A stretch of 64,000 bases of DNA from Linyphia triangularis (Eukaryota; Arthropoda; Arachnida; Araneae; Linyphiidae): assembly GCA_963978545.1 (NCBI GenBank), contig OZ021728.1, positions 62,001-126,000 on the forward strand. Reading direction: 5' to 3'. Positions 14,401 to 26,400 of this stretch are shown here, piece by piece. The notes under the pieces were generated by a model. That model was not told where the DNA came from. It saw only the letters and a program-made list of their open reading frames with translations, and did no database searches. Made by a program: the position numbers and the translations under genes. Within the stretch, counting starts at the first letter, position 1. The number at the start of each line of letters is the position of its first letter.

Positions 14401-17400
14401 AAGAACAGGAAAAAGAAGCTGTCCATACTGATGGCATTTTCTTCAGGCGTTCAAGGTAAATTTCATAAATTCATTCTTGTCAAGTATTAATAAAGGCAAA
14501 ATAATTTTATATTTGAGAATATAATAGTATATGTTGTCGAGCCCCGGACTGCGAAATATGATACATTGCAACCTAACAGGTAGGCGAAAATAATAATTGC
14601 ACGTGTGTGATTACCAAAGAGATACTATTGTTGGACTAACCAGGTTACCACTCGACCCTCGAACATGAACTAAAATTAACACCTATTTCGGTAGAGTTCA
14701 CTCCCCCTATAAAAAATATCGCTATTTTGACAAAACTGCGTCAGTACCTTAGTGCCACTATTTTTCCGTCCTACTATCAGTCAATATCTACTTTAAAAAA
14801 AAAAAAAAAAAAAATAGTAGCCTTAGCCCAAAAATAGTTGAAGGTTTTCCTTAAAATAGTTGTTTTAGGTCCTTTTTTCACTAAAATAGTCGCCACAGTC
14901 GCCTGGCCACTAAAATAAACACTTGAGTAGCCTTTTTAGTGACAGCCCTGAAATCAGATGCAAACACCAAGTACACACTGGCAACAGAAAAGTGTTAATG
15001 AATATAAAAATGGGTCATGCATATAAAGGATTTTTATTAACAGCTTTGCTATTATGAGTTATATAATTTTTTCTAAAAAAAAAAAAAAAATTGATAATGC
15101 ATTGTCATCGATCCACCAAGTTCCAGCACTATTGGTTAATTAGCCCTCCTCACGCAAACAAAAAGGATTTTTTACCAAAGGAAATGACGTAAACAGATAC
15201 CTTTACAATGTCTTTTCCTGCAGAAGGGCTCATTTTCTCGTCAATCATCAGTATGACGATGCCCCTTTCGTCGAGACCTCTCCTGCCAGCTCGACCACTC
15301 ATCTGAATGTACTCACCTGACGTCACCTGCAACATATAAGTTCAATCAAAATTCAGAAAAAGAGTTCTCTTACATTCCCTGCAAATTTCTCCTATTTTTT
15401 CAGATATCCTCATCAACAGAGATAACATGCCAATTTTTTAAAAATAGTAATGAAATTATAACATAATGTGATAGAATTCTCCGGGAAAATGACGCCAAAA
15501 TACGAATGAATGGGGAAATTTACTTTTCAAACAATAGAAAAATTCCCTGATTTTTGCAAAATTTAGAAATATTCCCTGATTTTTGCAAAATTTAGAAATA
15601 TTCCCTATTTTTTCCAGAATTGGAAAACTCACTAATTTCCAGGTTTTAAACGTTCTGTGGTTACTATGTCCAATACAATTTAATCTTGGTAACAGAAACT
15701 TCCTTTCTTTTTTTTTCTTTCTATTGTACTACTTGAGAAGTCCAATAACTGTTAACTTACAATAATGCGAATGTAAACATTTAAAAACTAAATTTTAATA
15801 AATTTATTGCACAAATCTTTTAACACAAAAATATTCAATTATCGATTAAAAGTATTTTTAAAAATGAGGAACTTGCACAAGTGAGGAAAATGAATATTTT
15901 TTGTATTTTCTTGTGTTATCCAACGAATATATTTGAGCAGTGCAATTATTTTTTATCTTTATAATTTCAATTAATCAAAAATCGAGTTTGAAATTAGCCA
16001 AAATCAAAGCAAAAGTCACGTGACCAAAGACGCATGAAAAACCTGTGACGTGGTTACGCAGAGATAAAGTCGCAAAACGAGAGAGAAACCATACTCATTC
16101 CTCATCTAAAACAGGTTTTAGACTGGTTCATTATCTGCGCGTTGACGTTTCACGCAAAAGTGGCTTTTTCCCCGCCAAATCGCAAAGTGAAAAACTAAAT
16201 ATTTTTTAACTATCTACCCGAGCTCAAATTTTTGAAAGAATGGTATTGTTTTTCATGATTTTTTTCTACTTTTGTTTAAAAATAAAACCAAAAAACGTGA
16301 AAGTTCCTCATTGTATATGGTCCAATTATTTAGAGGAGAAATTAGGATAACTGAATATTCCGGTTAATTGAAAGTCAACACTTTAATAACACGCTGGTCG
16401 TCAAAATCGTCATTTAAGAAATATTCTACAGGGTGGACACAGAAGTTTCCTTCCTTGACAGATTTCGAAAAAATTTCATAGCAAAATTAGCTTCAAGGTT
16501 TTCCAGATACCCTGAACTCGACAGAGATAGCATGCCAATTTATTAAAAATAGTTTTGGTGGAATAAAAAATTTAAATTATTCCGTAACATTAAACTTCTA
16601 ATGATTACCGCCACAAAGCTCCGGGTAAATGGCGCCAAAATAAGGATAAACGGCGAAACACGCCAAAAAATTTCCCTGGTTTCCATTAAATTTTTTAAAA
16701 ATTCCCTGACATTTCCCAGAATGAGAAAGCTCTATGAGATAATGGAAAGCTCTTAAATGCAATATCCACTTAATTATAATAATTTCACCATTCAATGTAC
16801 AATTTCAATGCACAGATTCAATGAAATAAAAGGTATCAACTAGCATGAGGACCCAAAAGACTGAAATCATATGCGATACACCATACTTTATACGTGAAAC
16901 ATGTTTTAAGAAGTAAATTATCAAAAAATGCTACATGATGAAAAAATTGCACAATAATAATTAATAACTTAACTATATTCAGTAAGTAATAAAAAAGAAA
17001 AAGAATATTAAATCATTTACATTAAAAGTTAAAATTACGAAATAAGTTTAACGCATTATCAAGGCCATCAGAAATCTAAAATTAGGCATTACAAAATGAA
17101 CGCTACAACATAATTCTCTGTGGCAGCGTCTATAATAATCGTGGAAATAGCGGACTTTCATCATTATACCTCAGAAAAATGGCCATCACATACCACTGTA
17201 AGTACTGCCGATCGAGGCAGGTAATTTACAGGAAAAGTGGTCTGAACGCACGCAAATTCTGTGGTTACCATACTTGCAAGAAGCTCAATAAAATTATAAT
17301 GTAGATCTGTATCGATCTCAAGAATTGTCAAAATTTTAGTAAAAAAAAAAGCTGAAATCCGCGTTTCATTTTAACTGTACCATATCTAACACGTGCAAAT

Positions 17401-20400
17401 CTTTGTACTAACATCAGCGACTATTATCTTGGCGTAACATCTGAAAAAAACAATCACATCACGCAACAACGTAATTCTCGGTGATTGTGTCCACAAAAGA
17501 AAAATACTCACCCAACCGAAGTGGATCCTAACATTATACAGACGCGATTTGATAATTCCATGCGTTTTCAAGCGATGAAGATAAATCAACTGGTTTCCTC
17601 GTCTCTAAGAGTTATGGGGTCGAGCATATTTTTCAAGAATTTTCTTTCGAAAACGGAAGATTTCTTTTCTTTGGCGGAATTTTCGGAAAGAAAAGCAAAA
17701 ATTTGCAGTGGAGGAAAAAATTAAAATTCGAGGGGGAGCGGAAGTTCAAGAGAAAAAAGCGGATTTTCACCAAAAATGACAAAATGCGGAAGAATCTCAT
17801 CTCCTTGAACTCAACAGTTTTTACAGTTTGCTTACGGCCAAATTCTTACACAAAAATAAATGAATAGAAGATCAGTGACGATTACATGACCGTAACACTC
17901 AGCGAAAATCTCGGCAATTGAGAAAATATTGGTAAATTTCAAGAGCATTGGCAAAAGATTGAAAATAAGGTATTTCACCTTTTAAGTAGGTTTCAAACAA
18001 TATCTATGGAAAATCCATACAAAAAGTCGCCATATGCGATTACTAATCGGAAATAGTCACTTAAGAGGGTCCAAAACTAAAACTTTATTTATAAATAATT
18101 TTACATAAAAATTTATCTTATGTATGGGATACTAATTATATGTTGTTGAGATTATTTTTTTTAAATATCTGCAATATCTATAATAATAATCTGTATCTAT
18201 AATATTAAAACAAGCTGTGTGTGTCTGTGGCTCTATAGAAAGCTAGTTAAAATTGAAAAAATTTAAATTTTCAACGTAAGAAGTTTTGGCCTTCTTATTG
18301 TACATATGTCAAACAGAATGTTAACATTTTAATTAGTTCTTTTTTAATTAAAATTTTTAACTAATTTTTTTTACAAAGGGACATCAAATAGAGATACAGC
18401 TCTGAAATTTTCAACATAAGTAGTTTTAGACTTCTAATTGGACTTTTGAAAAACATAATTTTAAATTTTTATTTATTAATTTTTTTAATTAATTAATAAA
18501 TATTTTACAAATTGATTTCTAATAGGGCTACAGTTCTAAAATTTTCAACGTAAGTAGTTTTGGCCTACTTTTTTGACTTTTGAAAAACAGAATTTAAAAT
18601 TTGTATTTAGTTCTTTTTTAATTAATATTTTTAATTAATACTTTAAAAAAGATTTATAATAAGCTGAAATTTTTAACATAAGTAGTTTTGGCCTTCTAAT
18701 TTTGCTTTCTTAAAAAATCTTAAAGGGGTGTTGTATTAAAGAGGAATTTTTGTTCCTCGACATTGGAGGGGCTTCTAATATTAAGGCTTTACGTAGCAAT
18801 TAGATTTTATTGAGTGGAAGCAAGCTTATGCAGCAATGAACCTTTCAGAGAGTGAAGCGACCCTATGCTTGCATAGCAATGAACCTTTCAACAAGGTGAA
18901 GTAAGCCTGTGCTTATGTGTAAATGAACTTTTCAGCAAACTCCATTTTGCGTAGCAACGAACCTTGCTGCGAGCGAAGCGCCAAAAACTGGGACTTATAC
19001 ACCAATGTCGGATTTTGGCAACGCGAGGCTTTGCAGCTAGCTAAAATATTGCTCATGTTAAAAGTTCATAGTAAAGCACGGGTATTCAGCTAGTTTTGAT
19101 ATAAATCGAAAAATTAATTTTTTTTAAAACGAAATCTTTCTGTAATACATAATTACACAAGGAAAATATTGTCTTCACAGAATTTTGATGTGTGAATTAG
19201 AAATTTTTTTTAAAAAAATCCCAAAGTTAAGTTAACATGTTGACTTCACAAATATCATGTTATTCTAATTTAGGCACATTTTGTATGGCCTCAGGGGCAA
19301 AAAACTGAACTTGGCAAGTTCAGTTATTTTCTCCTTGGTGCTCCGTGAGTTAAGGTAAGTGTTCACGGGCAAGAAAACATGCGTGAGTTAGATGCAAAAT
19401 GGCTTCTCGCCAGTGTACACACCCTTGCAAGTCTACTATTGGGAAGTTTTAATTAGTTGCAGCAAGACTTGCGCCGTCTGAAAATCCTCTCGTGGACACT
19501 AGTTCTGCAAGTTTTCTTCCTTGATTCCAGCTGTTTGGAAAATATTGCAGCTTCCCGCCGCAAGTTGACAGTCGAATCCTCAATCGTGCAACTGATTTTA
19601 TTTTGATGATGCTGATTTTATTAAATAATTATTTTGAATTATTCATACTGTATAGGGCTTGTCATTATTGTATATGATTAAAGACGAGCATTTAAAAAAA
19701 TTACAAGATTGTAAATACTGTTGGTCTAATCCAAAATAATAATTATTTCTTCATAAGTTTTTATCTAGTCCCTATAGAATTCCAGGAAATTATTAAAATA
19801 TGTTAAAAAATATCTTTTTAAAACACATATTTGTTTTATAAAAGTGATATTTCTTATAGCAAAAATGAAAAAAAAAAAAAACTTTTAGCACATAAAACTG
19901 TACTTTAAATCATTATAATGTATATTCAAAAACAATTTGTATTACAATACCATTGAATTTATAAATAACGATTCTTTTCTTAATTTTTTTTTTAGAATTG
20001 TCTTTAAAATTTACTCTTGTAGAGGCCACATCACTTACACAGCCTGACGCGATGAATATACAATTGGCCTCCATGCATATATTCGGACCAGATTAATTAA
20101 GAAGACGAATTCGAGGTTCACGAGGAGTGATACTTTCTCTGTTCTTTAAAAAATGATGGCTGCATATAATCGTTTCTAATAAAAATAAATATTTAAACAC
20201 CGAATTCTTTTTCATTCAAGCTTTTTTATTGCGTTAAAGCTGCCAACTCGGTGGCCAGATTCTCAATAATTATTATTCTTCAAAGAAATACTTTTATTTC
20301 TTGTAATATGTTTACAATTATATATTATACACATTACATGGTTAATAACTTAAATGATAGTATAAAAAAATGTTATAATTGAACTGCCAATTAACTTTAT

Positions 20401-23400
20401 ACAGTGTATTTTTTTTACCTAAAATCTTGTCTCCTAAATAAATTATTTTTGTCTAACATGTTCATCTAAAAATCCTGAATAATTTTATTTTTTTAATATT
20501 GCCTTTATTACCCAAACGCAAAATTACTGCCGATTTTCCCGGAGAATCCATTTCCTTCTCGCAGTTGCACGCCGTCGTCGTGGACACACATATGCAAGAT
20601 TTCTATTGGGAGAAAATTGCAACTACCCCTCTGCGAGCAAAGTAGCATGTGCAGCAAATTCCTCGCATGGAACTAGTGCGAGTTTTCTCTCTCGTGGACA
20701 CTTACCTTTACATACAACTCAGGCCCAAACGTAGAAAAAAATATTAAAATTTCCACAAATTTCGATAAGTTAAAATCCTTTTAAAAGCAAATATAAAAAT
20801 GTGACACACGGACAAAAAAAAAATTTAGATGGTTGCAGTCAACGTGTTAAAATATTGAAATTTGTTATGTTATATTTTTAGAATAAATGCTACATTTTAA
20901 AACAGAATTTAAAAATTAAAATTCTTTGAAGAGAAAATGTTTAAAACTATATAAATTAAATTAAATTTGAATAGCCATTTGTAAATGGTTCTGGAAATAT
21001 ATCGATCTAAATTTGCAACATTTGTGAACAATACTAGTGCTCGAAAAACAGACTTAAAGCAGATGTTTCAATACGTTACGCCCATTAGTAATGTTTAAAT
21101 AACAAGTAATTGTGTGGCATTCTAATCACTGGAGGAATAAGATAAAAACATCATTCTTTTCAGAAATTTATGAACTATATTTTTAAATCAAAAACAGATT
21201 TCTGACGAAAATTCTGTACTGAACTCCTTAAAAAGCAACAGAAGATGAAATAAAACTGAAGCAACATTTCCTTGACTTACCCATCTGAAATCCTTTCCGT
21301 CAAATTTCCGGGCATTGGTAAACAAAACGGTTCTTGCAGGCATGTTGAGACCCATAGCAAAAGTTTCTGTAGCAAATAGGGCCTGAGGAACAAAACGTGA
21401 AAATTATAACCCATAAAAACATAAATCCTTTATATGCATTAAGGCCAATTCTGCTGCTAATTTTAAATATTAAAAAACATTTCTATCAGCAAAATATGCG
21501 GCAAACTACGTTTCAAAATTTATTTAATATAATGGAATGTGAACTCATTCATGTTCAAATATCTTATGCAACAGGAAAGAGTTTCTACAATAATCAGTTA
21601 TATGGGATTTATTAGAGAATTCCAAAACGATTATCAAAACATGAGTAAAAGCAACCTTTTAGTGGCAGTGACACTCCCAAAACTTTGATAGAATGCATTG
21701 TCATCAACATTGAATCTATCTGCCAAGTTTCAGTCCTATTGGATGACGGCAAGGGCTTCTTGCCGTCATCCATTAAGCTTCTGCAGATTTGCCTGCTATC
21801 AACATACACCGTGACCCACATACACATACACAAAATCGAAGTTAATATAAAGGATTTCTTGCCTTAATCAATCCTTCTGAAAAAAGGATCTCAATTGTTT
21901 CTTTAAGAATTGGAAGCAGACCAGAGTGATGGATGCCAATGCCCCTTTTCAAAAGGGGCAGAACATGCTCTACCTAAAAAAGACATTCTTTCAATAAAAA
22001 GACATTTTCTATGAGTTTATGTTGAATAAACAGGATAATATTCAATGATCGATACAACTTGAAACCTTACCGCATTGTTTCGTACTAACAACTTTAATTA
22101 CACATTTCTAATCAATATAAGTCTGGCATTTCTTGCATGTTATTTTAATATTTTTTCTTGCTTGAAAGTATATATTATGTCATGCAAAGAGCAATGGTTT
22201 GCGACAGGGGAGTAATTGAATGTATATCAATTTCACTTTTGCGGAAACCATTTAATAGTCTTTTTTTGATTTAAAGTTTAAAAAATTTAGTTTCGATCCA
22301 TGGTAGCACATTCAGAGCCTGATTTACCATTAGGCCCACTAGGCCCAGGCGCCCCCAAATTTTGAAAGTTTTCTGAAAATTTTAAATATAATGATCTTTT
22401 TATGAGAAGTACTGAACAAAAATAATAAAAAAATTTTAGTTACACATCCGCAAATTCCATATTTTTTATTGTCACAGAGAGTTAAGTTAGATAGATTAAC
22501 CTAATAAAACCTAATTTAGCAAATCTTTCCGGTTCAGCCAATCATATACATACAACTTCTTCATATGTACACGGAGACAAAGGCTTTACGCCGTTGTTCT
22601 CCTTCTCTCGTCTCTTGTAAAGAGATGTTCACCAACCAACCAACCATGTACAACTTCTTATATTATGAAATGAAAGAGTCTTTGTGATTGGTTGGTTTGC
22701 AGGCTCTTCCGTGGACTTTTTTGGCCCTCCTTTTTGGTGAGATTGTGGAAACAGTGGAAAGGTTACTTTGTATTATTTACAATTATTGTTATAAAATTAA
22801 GTAATCTTTATTATTATGGTAAAATGTAAGTTTAAAATACAGGAAGGTGTGTTTTAAAATCAGTGTTCATGGGGGGGTCTTGATTAATTCAAAAGTTTTG
22901 AGCAAATCAAGATCATACTAATTATAACAAAAGAATCGTGTGAAAGTAAACTACGAGTTTTAATTGTAAAAAGTTAGTCTTAATGAATGTAGCTTGATCT
23001 GGGACGTAAAGAAATAAATATTTGCTATTGAAACCAATCTCTGAAGGTTGGGCCTACAATAAAAAAATTTCTAAATCAGGCCCTGAGCATATTTAAACAC
23101 GAATCACATAAAAGAAATTTGCACTAAGTTGGGTTAAACTCAATTTAAAAACTAAATTAAATATGCATTCTTTTTATAAATTAGAAACAGGGGTGTTGAA
23201 AAATCAATGAAATTTTAAAAAGGGGAGTGACAGCAATTTGGGGAGCAATGAACGTGATCAAGAGTGAAATGGGGAGAGGAGGCGTCCAAAAAGTCAACGT
23301 TTTTTTTTACGTAAATTTATGAACATTGCCCTTTTTTTTTTTTTTTTTTTTTTAAAAAGCCTATTTTTTTTCTCCCATAATGATAGAGAAAAATTAAAAA

Positions 23401-26400
23401 ATTTCATATTTTGGAATTATTTGAAATAAATTGAATAACAAATTCTTAAGTCATAAAAAAAATACTCAAAACTTAAAATATTTATTTTTAAATAGATATT
23501 TTAATCCTCTGACGGTCCAGGGAATAGACAAAATTTTAGTTGTTTTCGCTGCAATAATATTTAAATCATATTTCTAATTCAAATATTAAAAAATTATTTT
23601 TTTTGTTTTAGATAGGCTATAAACAATCATCCTAATAAAAATATTTTATTTTAAATTTTATTTATAAATACAAAAATGTTATGTATTGCTAGAAAAACTG
23701 GGGATCAAATAACGCATAAATACGAGCATGACTGTCAGTGGGTTAAACAGGGTTCCCACTCAAATCACCGAATGCAAATCAATGACTTTTAAGGCCCTAA
23801 ATAATGTTTTTAAGGACCGTTGAAAATTTGTTTTTAGGCCTCATGTCTATAAATAAATTTTTAATAAAGTACTATAAAAAAACTTATAAATTAATGGATG
23901 CATAATACAAATACGTCGGAGAATTCTAATACGGTGCAGATAAGTGGTGGTGGGATAGCAAGTCCGAGTTGTATTTTTATAAATTTTGCAGTTGGCCAAA
24001 CAACTGCAAAAATAAAGTACTTTTAAGGACATATAAGCATTTTCAATGACTTTTAAGCACCTCTAAGCATTTTCAAGGCCTTGAAAACAAGTTCAAAAAT
24101 ATTAAGCACATTTAATGACTTTCAATGACCATGGGAACCCTGTTAAAGTAGAGTGCCAATGGTTTTATTATTTTCAAACCAAATGCCCAAAAAAGTTAAG
24201 AACACTATTTTAAAAATTGGCAATTTTGAAAAGCTGTGTCCCACACCTCTTTAAAGAACATAGGGTCAAACAAAAAAAAAAATCGTTTGTGTCCTGTAAC
24301 CCAATCTAACATAAAATTACAATGCAAAAATTTCGATCCTTAAGTGTTTTTTTTTTTTAGACTTTTAAAAAGAATTCAATTATACAAAATCATTAAAGCA
24401 ATTAATTGATTATCGGCATAATGAGCAGTTAAACCTGAAGAAAAACAATAAATAACCACTAAAATATCCAATTTCATTGAATAACTGGGTATATACACCA
24501 TACACTCCAACATTGGCAATCCAGCCATCAGTAGCACTTACCGTACTATTGCCATACCAGACCCCTTAACGTATTTGCAAACGCAGAGTTTTCCCCAGAA
24601 ATAAAAAAAGGGCAGGATGCCGTTTTCCAAAAAAAGGGCCACCCTTGTTTCCGAGGGCACTTTCGAGGCCAATTACAGAAATTTGTATCCGATTTCCTCC
24701 ATAATTTCTTTATTCTTTTACCTTTCAACCACGATAAAATTTTAATATATATATATATTTTAAATTAATAATGCTTAAATGGCAGTTAATGAAAATCTTG
24801 CTCAGACACGTGATATCAAAATAAAACGCTTTAGTCCTACTTCGACTAAAATTAGACTGAGAAATTATTTAAAAAAAAAAAAAAACATGTACACTGGAAA
24901 ATGTTCTTCAAACATTCATTTTTATTAAAATATTAATTTATAATACTGCAAAATTGATATAATGAGTGTTTAGAACTTTTCACAACCTACATAAGTGTTT
25001 ATTTTTTTTTTAACCTATTAACGCCCAAATTAACTATTTTTGAAATTTTTCTTTGAAATTGATATATATGGGTAGAAATGCATAAATTAAGAGTATTTCA
25101 AAAGCATTTTGAAATTTTTTAACTGTAACCGTATGTTTTAATCCGTCCTCATTTGAGGACGCTGGGCGTTTGTATGCATAAAAATGTTATTTTCTAAAAA
25201 ATGTAATATTTTTACCTAAAATTATATAGTTTTGATATATAAACATCTTTATCCAGCAGTATAAAGTTAAGAAGCAAAATTTATTTTTACATTTGTAAGA
25301 ATTTTTTTTTTTTTATTACATTTTCAAGGTTGATTTTTTGTATGAAAAAGGGGAAAACATTCTATGCATAACAATACATTACATTTCGTACTTCTCTTTG
25401 AAGAACAGGTATCATATTTCTTTCTCCCTCTGGCCAATGATATGCCGCATTTGGATGAATTTTATATGAGGAAGCACATTTTGGATCTAGATTTTATACG
25501 TATCTGTACTGGTCCTTCCTAGGGCTGTTTTTGAATTGGCTCCCTTGTTTTTTTTTCTTCTTCTTTTTATACTGCAATATACCTTCTAAAATCGTTGACT
25601 GACATCAACTTAGAACCATGTAACTTTCTAAAAATGACATAGCCATTTGCAACAACCATGATGTCCATATTACCTGACCATCATTTCCTCAACAGACAAA
25701 TTTTCATGATTTCAGACCATTTCTGAAAATTCTTGCAAAGCATTTCTAACAAGGGACGTATTTTAAATGATTTATCATGTCTGTTTTTGTGATGTAATTT
25801 ATTACCTTGAAAATGCAATAATCTCTTGAGCTATAAGTAGAAATTTCTTGTTATAGCATTCTTCACTATTGTTACTCCTAAATCATCTGCTTCTGCCCAA
25901 AGTATTATAACCCGAAAGTATCAAAAAACCAATAAATGTTTTAATTTCGTCCTTATTCACATTATAATTCATTTTTCACTTCGTGAGCATATCGATTAGT
26001 TTTCTCTACAATCAAGTATTCTTCGAACAGCTCAAGTGGTTTCATATAACTAGTTTCAGCTGTCTATCAGAATTTCTCTTAGAAGAATTTGCCTAAGTCC
26101 CAAATATATAACAATTTTTATGTTTCCCTTTTACATTTACGGAAACTATTAACCATATTATTTCGGGGGAAAACCTGATATCATTATCATCTGGTATCGT
26201 AATCTCCAATGTATCTGCAACATCTGATACAACTAGAGTGTCCAAATTATCATCATCGAATTGTTTTTCATCTGTTAGTTCATTGACATCTGAAGGCATT
26301 GCTATAATATCTTCTTCAATTTCTTCAGAAAATTATAAGCAGTTGCCTCTTCTGATCTTTTAAATATTTTTCTTCTACTCATCTTTCAGTGTTCATTTAT

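Larger units (their letters stand above)
12842..15068. repeat. E-family inverted-repeat element split by D2
   Basis: Left arm 12842-13053 starts ATAACCCATAAAAACAAAG. Right arm 14951-15068 is its inverted counterpart, ending in the complement of ATAACTCATAATAGCAAAG. The arms share TTTGCATCTRATTTTA and TATATTCATTAACAC blocks. Before D2 inserted at the centre, this would have been a near-palindrome of about 330 bp. It fills most of intron 13, ending 40 bp before the acceptor. Other copies are in introns 11, 5 and 1. Confidence 0.7.
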
